A DNA stretch of 64,000 bases, taken from the NCBI GenBank assembly GCA_001768235.1, contig MENK01000035.1, forward strand, positions 188,183 through 252,182, read 5' to 3'. The notes beneath the pieces are model-generated. The model ran no database searches. It saw nothing but the letters and a program-made list of their open reading frames with translations, and was not told the origin of the DNA. Shown here piece by piece: positions 1-8,500 of this stretch (its first letter is position 1; each line of letters starts with the position of its first letter). A program made the position numbers and the translations under genes. The DNA is from Bacteroidetes bacterium GWB2_32_14 (lineage in GTDB: Bacteria; Bacteroidota; Bacteroidia; Bacteroidales; UBA12077).

Positions 1-225
1 CCATTAAATTATAGAGGTGTTGAATTAACAAAAGATTTTAAAATTGATATTCTTGTTGAAGAAAAAATTATCTTGGAATTAAAATCTGTTGATATTATTT
101 TACCTGTTCATAAAGCTCAAATTATTTCATATTTAAAATTAGCAGATAAACGGTTAGGATTTTTAATAAATTTTAATGTAGCATTAATTAAAGATGGTAT
201 TAGCCGTTTTGTAAACAATTATTGA
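1..225 (+). CDS. GxxExxY protein, 3' part only (5' end outside window)
   Basis: The reading frame is open from the first base to a TGA at 223-225 and gives about 74 residues. It contains the pieces 'NYRGVELTKDFKIDILVEE', 'ILELKSVD' and 'LGFLINFNV', which match the C-terminal half of the small GxxExxY family, a PD-(D/E)xK nuclease-like fold. The E-L-K triad in 'LELKSV' would be the nuclease core. No function is established for most members. The degenerate repeats directly downstream (226-305) are of a kind often seen beside such genes. The N-terminal motif that names the family would lie upstream of the window, so it cannot be checked here. Confidence 0.75.
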   Translation, partial: PLNYRGVELTKDFKIDILVEEKIILELKSVDIILPVHKAQIISYLKLADKRLGFLINFNVALIKDGISRFVNNY

Positions 226-305
226 TAATATAGCGACTTGGCGTCTTCGCGGTGAAAAAAATATAACCGAAAAGGCACAAAGACACGATGAAACACAAAA
301 AATAA
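226..305. repeat. Degenerate 'gcgtctt-gcggt / caaagacac' intergenic repeat
   Basis: The stretch holds 'gcgacttggcgtcttcgcgg' followed by 'ggcacaaagacacgatg', two decayed arms of an inverted repeat. The motif family resembles the arms at 27925-28008. It lies directly after the GxxExxY gene and before the methyltransferase start. It may represent mobile intergenic repeats; no transposase is present. Confidence 0.45.
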
Positions 306-309
306 AAGA

Positions 310-1119
310 ATGCAATACGATCCGATTAAAAAAAACCTGGGAAATGTTTTTAATAAACTACCCGTTTTACGAAAGTTGTTTTATGTGCTTTTAGATTTGT
401 TGTTGTTGCGCACCTGGCATATAAAAAAAGTGATTCGGAGCTGGAAGAAAAAATATAAACACGAAACCCATATTTTAGATGCAGGCTCCGGCTTTGGGCA
501 ATATTCTTATTATTTATCAAAACAATCTTCCAACTGGCATATCACAGGCGTAGATGTTAAAACAGAGCAAATCGACGATTGCAACCGGTTTTTTAAACAA
601 ATCGGTAAATCAGGCAGGGTTAAATTCCGGTATGCAGATTTAACTTCATATACAAGGGATTCAGCTTACGATTTAATATTAAGTGTTGATGTAATGGAGC
701 ATATCGAAGAAGATGTTCTTGTATTTCAGAATTTTTATCAATCGCTGAAAAACGGGGGCATGTTGTTAATATCAACACCATCGGATATGGGAGGCTCTGA
801 TGTTCATAGTGACCACGAACATTCTTTTATCGACGAACATGTTCGCGATGGGTATAATATCATTGATATTGAGGATAAATTGAAATTTGTGGGTTTCAGT
901 AAGGTTGAAGCAAAATATTCGTATGGTAAACCGGGAAAAATTTCGTGGAAACTATCAATGAAATGGCCCGTTTTAATGCTTAATACAAGCAAGCTGTTTT
1001 ATGTTATTTTACCATTTTATTATATCGTTGCTTATCCTTTTTCATATTTGTTAAATTATCTCGATGTAAATTTAAAACACGAGTCGGGTACAGGTTTAAT
1101 AATTAAAGCATATAAATAA
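310..1119 (+). CDS. Class I SAM-dependent methyltransferase
   Basis: This is a 269-residue protein with a Rossmann methyltransferase core. Motif I is 'LDAGSGFGQYSYYLS' (about residues 56-70), the acidic strand-2 residue is in 'ITGVDVK', and the post-motif region is 'YDLILSVDVMEHIEED', typical of the UbiE/type-11 methyltransferases. A C-terminal hydrophobic stretch ('FYVILPFYYIVAYPFSYLL') suggests membrane association. The substrate cannot be told from sequence. The next gene begins 3 bases after its stop, so the two are probably co-transcribed. The ATG at 310 is the first plausible start after the upstream repeat. Confidence 0.8.
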   Translation: MQYDPIKKNLGNVFNKLPVLRKLFYVLLDLLLLRTWHIKKVIRSWKKKYKHETHILDAGSGFGQYSYYLSKQSSNWHITGVDVKTEQIDDCNRFFKQIGKSGRVKFRYADLTSYTRDSAYDLILSVDVMEHIEEDVLVFQNFYQSLKNGGMLLISTPSDMGGSDVHSDHEHSFIDEHVRDGYNIIDIEDKLKFVGFSKVEAKYSYGKPGKISWKLSMKWPVLMLNTSKLFYVILPFYYIVAYPFSYLLNYLDVNLKHESGTGLIIKAYK

Positions 1120-1122
1120 AAA

Positions 1123-2361
1123 TTGAATTTTCCATTTTACATATCAAAACGTTACCTGGTTGCAAAGAAATCGAAAAATGCAATCAATATCATTTCAATG
1201 ATTTCAATTATTGGAGTAACTGTTGGTACAGCCGCGCTTATTGTTGTTTTATCGGTGTTTAATGGTTTCGACGGGGTAATCAAATCAATGTACAATGCAT
1301 TCGATCCCGATATAAAAATTACTCCCGCTACAGGGAAAGTATTTTCAGTTAAAGACAATCCCCGAATCGACAAAATTAAAAATCACCCATCTGTATTTGA
1401 TATTGCAGAATCACTCGAAGAAAATGCCCTTTTAAAATACGACGATCAACAGTACGTGGCAACAGTAAAAGGTGTAAGTGATAATTTTAATAATATTTCA
1501 GGTGTTGATACGATGATGGTTGCAGGGGAGTTTGTTTTAAAACACAACAATCAGAATTACGCGGTGGTTGGGCAAGGTGTGGCGATCTTCCTTTCGTTAA
1601 ATATTAATTTTATTGATCCTTTAACAATCTATGTTCCCAAGAGGGATGGAAAAATTTCCATTAATCCCGAACAGGCATTTAACCGTAAAGCAGTTTTTGC
1701 TTCTGGTGTTTTTGGCATCCAGCAAGAATTTGATGCCAAATATGTTCTTGTGCCTATTGATTTTGCTCAAAATCTTTTCGAATATTCAAATTCAGACGTA
1801 TCGGCCCTTGAATTGAAAATAAAACCAGGTTATACTATTCGAAAACTTCAAAAGGAATTTAAAGAAATTCTGGGGACAGACTACGAAATAAAAGACCGTT
1901 ATCAGCAACATGAGATGTTTTACAAGATTATGAAATCTGAAAAATGGTCAATTTTTTTAATACTTACGTTTATACTCATCATTGCATCGTTTAATATCAT
2001 TGGTTCACTTACTATGCTCATAATCGATAAAAAAGAAGATATCGCAACGTTAAGGGCGCTTGGTGCTAACCTGCAAACCATTCGCAAGATATTCCTGACC
2101 GAAGGGTGGATGATTTCTATTGTCGGGGCATTAATAGGCCTTGTTATTGGCCTGTTTATTTGCTGGCTGCAAATCGAATTTGAATTTGTTCGATTAAAAG
2201 GTGCCGGTTCTTTTATTATTGATGCGTATCCGGTTAAAATGATATGGAAAGATTTTGTTGCCGTGTTTTTTACTGTGATAACAATTGGATTTGTTGCTGC
2301 ATGGTATCCTGTTCGTTATATTACACGAAGATACGTGCTTAGAGAGATAGAAGGCTCATAA
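1123..2361 (+). CDS. LolC/LolE-type ABC transporter permease (FtsX/MacB fold)
   Basis: This 412-residue membrane protein begins 'FPFYISKRYLVAKKSKNAIN', followed at once by a transmembrane helix ('IISIIGVTVGTAALIVVL'). A large periplasmic domain follows, then three C-terminal helices: about 280-300 'IFLILTFILIIASFNIIGS', then 'IVGALIGLVIGLFIC', then 'VAVFFTVITIGFVAAW'. 'KKEDIATLRALGA' is the conserved coupling loop of the FtsX family. This architecture is shared by the lipoprotein-releasing LolC/E permeases. The ATPase partner is not adjacent. The start appears to be the TTG at 1123, because no ATG exists before the first helix and the first residues match the family. Confidence 0.85.
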   Translation: MNFPFYISKRYLVAKKSKNAINIISMISIIGVTVGTAALIVVLSVFNGFDGVIKSMYNAFDPDIKITPATGKVFSVKDNPRIDKIKNHPSVFDIAESLEENALLKYDDQQYVATVKGVSDNFNNISGVDTMMVAGEFVLKHNNQNYAVVGQGVAIFLSLNINFIDPLTIYVPKRDGKISINPEQAFNRKAVFASGVFGIQQEFDAKYVLVPIDFAQNLFEYSNSDVSALELKIKPGYTIRKLQKEFKEILGTDYEIKDRYQQHEMFYKIMKSEKWSIFLILTFILIIASFNIIGSLTMLIIDKKEDIATLRALGANLQTIRKIFLTEGWMISIVGALIGLVIGLFICWLQIEFEFVRLKGAGSFIIDAYPVKMIWKDFVAVFFTVITIGFVAAWYPVRYITRRYVLREIEGS

Positions 2362-2562
2362 TACCTTGTCTTTTCAGGCTTTTCAACCTAAGTTATTAAC
2401 AATAAATACAATTCAAATAACGGGTTTTTATTTTAAATGTTAATAAAAAAACGGCATCTATAACAGTTCTCATAACATTTTTGAAACAAAAGATCGAATC
2501 AACCCGTAAAATTTTATTAACATTGCATTAGTTTTATTAACAATCGGTAAAATATTTCACTC

Positions 2563-5500
2563 ATGTTCACTAATATGAGAAAATCAATCATAAAAATGTT
2601 GTCTGTTATTTTATTCGTAATTATAGCAACAACAGGCTTTTCGGCAGACAAATACTGGGTAAGTGGCAGTGGTTCGTGGAACGATACCAACCATTGGTCA
2701 GAAACCAGCGGGGGCAATCCCGGGGCTTCAATACCTACTCAATTCGATAATGTAATTTTCGATAACAATTCATTTTCCCAAAATGGCCAGCAGGTAATTA
2801 TAAAAGATATAGCCGTTTGTAATGATTTCCGATGGGAAGTTGAAAATGTTAAAGCCGAACTTAAAAGCAAATCTTATTTATTTAAAAGCATAACAAAATC
2901 TGAAATACAGGTATATGGTTCTCTGTTTATAAATGAAAATATAAATAATGAATTTTTTGGCGATATCGTTTTAAAAGGGGAGAATGAGAATGAAATTGTA
3001 ATTGAAAACAAAATAAATTCTGATATAATTATTTCTGCTAAAGACGGGAAATACTATTTGGAAGAACCATTAAATACGAATGGAAATATTAGTTTAATTC
3101 AAGGAAGTTTTATAACACAAAATCATAGAATTGAGTGTGAATCGTTTATAGGATCAGGAATAGAAAATAGAGAGCTTATTTTAGGCGAATCTAAAATTTA
3201 TACAAAAAGCTGGAATATTGAAGTATCAGAAAATATAGTTTTGAATTCAGGAGAATCTGTAATTTATTTTAAAGAAGATTTTTCGAAAAAGACATTTAAA
3301 ACAGGAGGATTAGAATATAATAAATTTTCGACAGCTGATGCAAAATCGGCATTTACATATACCGTAACAATTACAGATGTAACATGTAATGGAGCTGAAA
3401 ATGGTATAATAAAAGCTGATGTAACTTCAGGAGGAACGCAACCTTTTACGTATTCTTTATATGATAGTGATTTAATTCTCCTTCAATCATCTGGAGCTAT
3501 TAACAGTACTACATTTACCTTCAAACCTACTGCAGCGCCAGGTGTTTCTGGCGGTTCATATTTAGTAAGAATTAGAGATGCAGAAGGAACAATAAATGGA
3601 GGATTTTATTTTGTCTTCGAACCCGAAGTACTTAGTGCTGGATCTATATCTGTTCAAACACCATTATCTTGTTACGATGGTAGCGATGCAGCTTTAGAAG
3701 CATTTCCAACTGGTGGAACAGAACCTTATACATATGAATGGTTTATTCGATCTGGAGCTGTTTATGTTCCTATAGGACAAACTACAAAAATTGCTACTGG
3801 ATTAGCACAAGGGATATATCGAGTATTTGTCGATGATGCAAATTTTTGCGGACCAGAATATGTTCAGTTTGCCTTTACTAAACCACCAAGAAATGATAAC
3901 GAAATTCCACCACTTTTAGTTATTGATGATATTTCATCTACAAGTACTTGTTTTGGATTAAGTAATGGAACTATAACAATAACTGCTCATGGGGGTTCTG
4001 CCCCTTTAACATATGCTATTGTAAGAACAAGTGATTCTGATTCTTCAACAAATGCAATAGGAACGTTTACTGGTTTACAAGCAGACACATATAAAATTTA
4101 TGTTATTGATGATAATGGATGTACAAAACAAGGAGCTAATGAAACAATTATAGAAGTTCCTAATCCTACAGCAAGCATAACTCCTGATCCAGCAACAACT
4201 TGCCCTTCTGTAGGACTTATTTTAAATGGAAATCCTTTAGGAGGTTCTGGTACTTATACTACTCATGCATGGTCTGATGTTGGTTCAACATCATTAAATT
4301 TTACGAATATTCAATCACCAACCTTTACCAATGCTACATCTGGTAGTTATGCATTAACATATACTGTTACTGATAATAATGGTTGTATCGGAAGTGACAA
4401 TATTAATGTAACAGTAAAAGTATCGTCCGTAGCTCCAACGGGTGCAACAGTAGATAACAACAATTTTTGTCCTGGAGCATTTGCGAATATCACATTAAGT
4501 TATGTAGGCGGAACCTTAGGTACGGGAGCTGTAGCAAGATGGTATTCAGATGCAACGTTTACCACACTTGTAGGCACAGGTCAGAATTTAGTAATAGCAG
4601 CACCATTGGTAACGACAACCTATTATGTACGTTTCGAAGGCGATTGTAACAATACCACGGCCGCATCGGTAACAGTAACAGTAAAGACACAATCAACCGA
4701 CCCAACAAGCATAACAACAAGCAACAATAATTTTTGTCCTGGAGGATCAGGAACATTAACAGTAACAGGAGGTTCTTTAGGCACAGGAGCAAGCTGGAGA
4801 TGGTACAGTGGTAGTTGTGGAGGAACATTTATAGGCACAGGAGCCAGCATAAGTGTATCTCCGGCAACAACAACAACGTATTATGTACGGGCAGAAGGAG
4901 ATTGCAATACAACAGCATGTGCAAGTATAATCATAACAGTAAAAACACAATCAACGGCTCCAACAGGAATAACAGTAGTTGGAAATAATTACTGTCCCGG
5001 AGGTTCATCCACATTAACAGTAACAGGAGGTTCGTTAGGCACAGGAGCAAGCTGGAGATGGTATAGTGGCAGTTGTGGAGGAACATCAGTAGGTTCAGGA
5101 GCAAGTATAAGTGTTTCCCCTGTAGTAACAACAACATACTATGTACGGGCAGAAGGAGATTGTAATGTAACAACCTGTGCAAGTACAATTATAACAGTAA
5201 AAACAGCATCCGTAGCCCCAACGAGTGCGACAGTAGATAACAACAATTTCTGTCCCTTAGCATTTGCGAATATCACATTAACATATTCGGGAGGAAGTTT
5301 AGGCACAGGAGCTGTAGCAAGGTGGTATTCAGATGCAACATTTACCACGCTTGTAGGCACAGGTCAGAATTTAGTAATAGCTGCCCCGGCAGTAACAACG
5401 ACCTATTATGTGCGTTTCGAAGGCGATTGTAACAATACTACAGCCGCATCTGTAACAGTAACAGTAAAGACACAATCAACCGACCCAACAAGCATAACAA

Positions 5501-8500
5501 CAAGCAACAATAATTTTTGTCCTGGAGGTTCATCCACATTAACGGTAACAGGAGGTTCATTAGGAACAGGCGCGAGCTGGAGATGGTATAGTGGTAGTTG
5601 TGGAGGAACAGCGGTAGGAACGGGAAGTAGTATAAGTGTATCACCAATAATAACGACAACGTATTATGTGCGGGCAGAGGGAGATTGTAATACAACAGCT
5701 TGTGCAAATACAACAGTAACAGTAAAAGTATCGTCCGTAGCTCCAACGGGTGCAACAGTAGATAACAACAATTTTTGTCCTGGAGCATTTGCGAATATCA
5801 CATTAAGTTATTCGGGAGGAAGTTTAGGCACAGGAGCTGTAGCAAGGTGGTATTCAGATGCAACATTTACCACGCTTGTAGGCACAGGTCAGAATTTAGT
5901 AATAGCTGCCCCGGCAGTAACAACGACCTATTATGTGCGTTTCGAAGGCGATTGTAACAATACTACAGCCGCATCTGTAACAGTAACAGTAAAGACACAA
6001 TCAACCGACCCAACAAGCATAACAACAAGCAACAATAATTTTTGTCCTGGAGGTTCATCCACATTAACGGTAACAGGAGGTTCATTAGGAACAGGCGCGA
6101 GCTGGAGATGGTATAGTGGTAGTTGTGGAGGAACAGCGGTAGGAACGGGAAGTAGTATAAGTGTATCACCAATAATAACGACAACGTATTATGTGCGGGC
6201 AGAGGGAGATTGTAATACAACAGCTTGTGCAAATACAACAGTAACAGTAAAAGTATCGTCCGTAGCTCCAACGGGTGCAACAGTAGATAACAACAATTTT
6301 TGTCCTGGAGCATTTGCGAATATCACATTAAGTTATGTAGGCGGAACCTTAGGTACGGGAGCTGTAGCAAGATGGTATTCAGATGCAACGTTTACCACAC
6401 TTGTAGGCACAGGTCAGAATTTAGTAATAGCAGCACCATTGGTAACGACAACCTATTATGTACGTTTCGAAGGCGATTGTAACAATACCACGGCCGCATC
6501 GGTAACAGTAACAGTAAAAACAGAGTCAATTGCTCCAACAAGTGCATCAGTTGATCACACGAATTTCTGTGTTGGTGCATATGCAAATATTATACTTTCA
6601 TATACATTAGGAACTTTAGGAACGAATGCTACTGCAGAATGGTATTCAGATGCAGCTTTCACAATCCCCATTGGAACAGGACAAAATTTAAGTATTCCTG
6701 CTCCTTTGGTAACAACAACATATTATGTGCGTTTTGAAGGGGATTGTAATAATACGGCCGCTGCTAGTGTAACAGTAACCGTTTATCCAAATCCTACAGC
6801 AACAATTACTCCTGATCCTGCTATAACATGTACATTTGTTGATTTGAATCTTGATGGGAATCCTGCAGGAGGATCAGGAACTTATACAACACATTCTTGG
6901 ACAGGAGCAGATTTATCTCCATTAGACGATCCAAGCATTCAAAATCCAGTATTTAATTCCAATACAGCAGGTACATATAGCTTCACATATACAGTAACAG
7001 ATGATAATGGATGTACTGGTACTGACAATATTGATGTTGAAGTAAACAATTCTGCAACAGCTTATGCTGGAATGGATGTAACTTTATGTTATGATACTCC
7101 TTATCAAATTCTGGACGCAGATTCTGCAGATTGTTCTGGGATTAGCTGGTCCAGCGATGGTGGCGACGGTTCTTTTGATGATGTAAATTTAATAAATCCT
7201 ACCTACACACCCGGAGTAAATGATTTGTTAAACGGATTTGTTGATTTAGTTTTAACTGCACATGGGATTGCTCCATGTAGCGCTGTAACCGATACAGTAA
7301 GGATAAATTATTTACCAATACTTCGTGCAGCAATAGGAAAACCTTCTCCTTTTAAAATTGATTCAGTTATTACAGGTACTCCTACACATATAGAAGTTTA
7401 TGTTAAACTTTCAAGTCACGATTATGTTGCAAATCTTGGAGTCTATCTGGTTTCTCCTTTAGATTCAGTAGTAGAGTTAAAACCAAATTGTGAACTTTTA
7501 CCTACATTATGGCAGTCAGATGCTACATATAGATTCTATAATGATCCTTTAGATACATCTGCAACGGCTTTAGGAGTGATAGATGAATGTGATGCATTTT
7601 CTGGTACATATGAATTTTCTGGAGATTGGAAAAAATTACACGGACAAGATCCTTCTAATGGCGCTTGGAGAATTCGTGTTGTTGATTATGAGAATTGGGG
7701 AATTCCGGGTTTATTAGAGGAAGCAACAATAAAATTTTCTGATGAAAATAAAAATGCTGTTTTTGAATCTATTTTATATGCAGATTCTTCAATTAACAAA
7801 CCAATAAAAAGATATAGTGCTATTAATGGCCCTGGTATAACAGAACAAACTTTGACAATAACAGGGTTAACAACTTCATGTTTTGATTTATGCGACGCCA
7901 CCGCTGTTGTTACTGCAAATGGCGGACAACCTCCATATTTAACTTATGAATGGAGCGATGATATTAATTTTACAAATATTATTGCATTAACAGATACAGT
8001 TGAGACACTTTGTCCTGGGGTATATTATGCTCGTGTAACCGACTCAAATGGTTGTACAGCAATTGATTCTGTTACAGTTGGTTCGCCTCCTGAGATTCAT
8101 ATCACAAATTCAACTGTTGTTCATAATGTTTGCTATGGAGATTCTGTTGGTGAAGTAACCTTGGAATTCTCTGGCGGAACAGGTACTTTAACTTATACTT
8201 ACAATACCTATACTGGCGCTCCAAAAAATAGCGGGGAAACGTTCAACGAACTAAAAGCAGGGAGTTATTTGTTTACAATTACAGATGTCAGTGGTTGTAC
8301 AAAAGACACATTAATAACGATAACCGAGGGAATTCAGATTTCGGTTTCATATAATATTACCCCGGTAACCTGTAATGGAGGCAGTGATGGTGAAATTCAG
8401 ATTATTGCTTCCGGGGGTTTGGCTCCATATAATTATTCTATAACCAAAATTCCTGAATGGTCAAATACCACGGGTGTTTTTACAGGTTTAACAGGCGATT

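Noticed and set aside
4467-6586. Multiple overlapping open frames on both strands in the repeat array
   Set aside because: They are shadows of the giant adhesin gene. They recur because the DNA itself repeats, and their products are low-complexity (Leu-rich) with no start signals.
4408-6785. CRISPR-like direct repeats
   Set aside because: The repeats are hundreds of bases long, coding and in frame, without unique spacers of 30-40 bases or cas genes.
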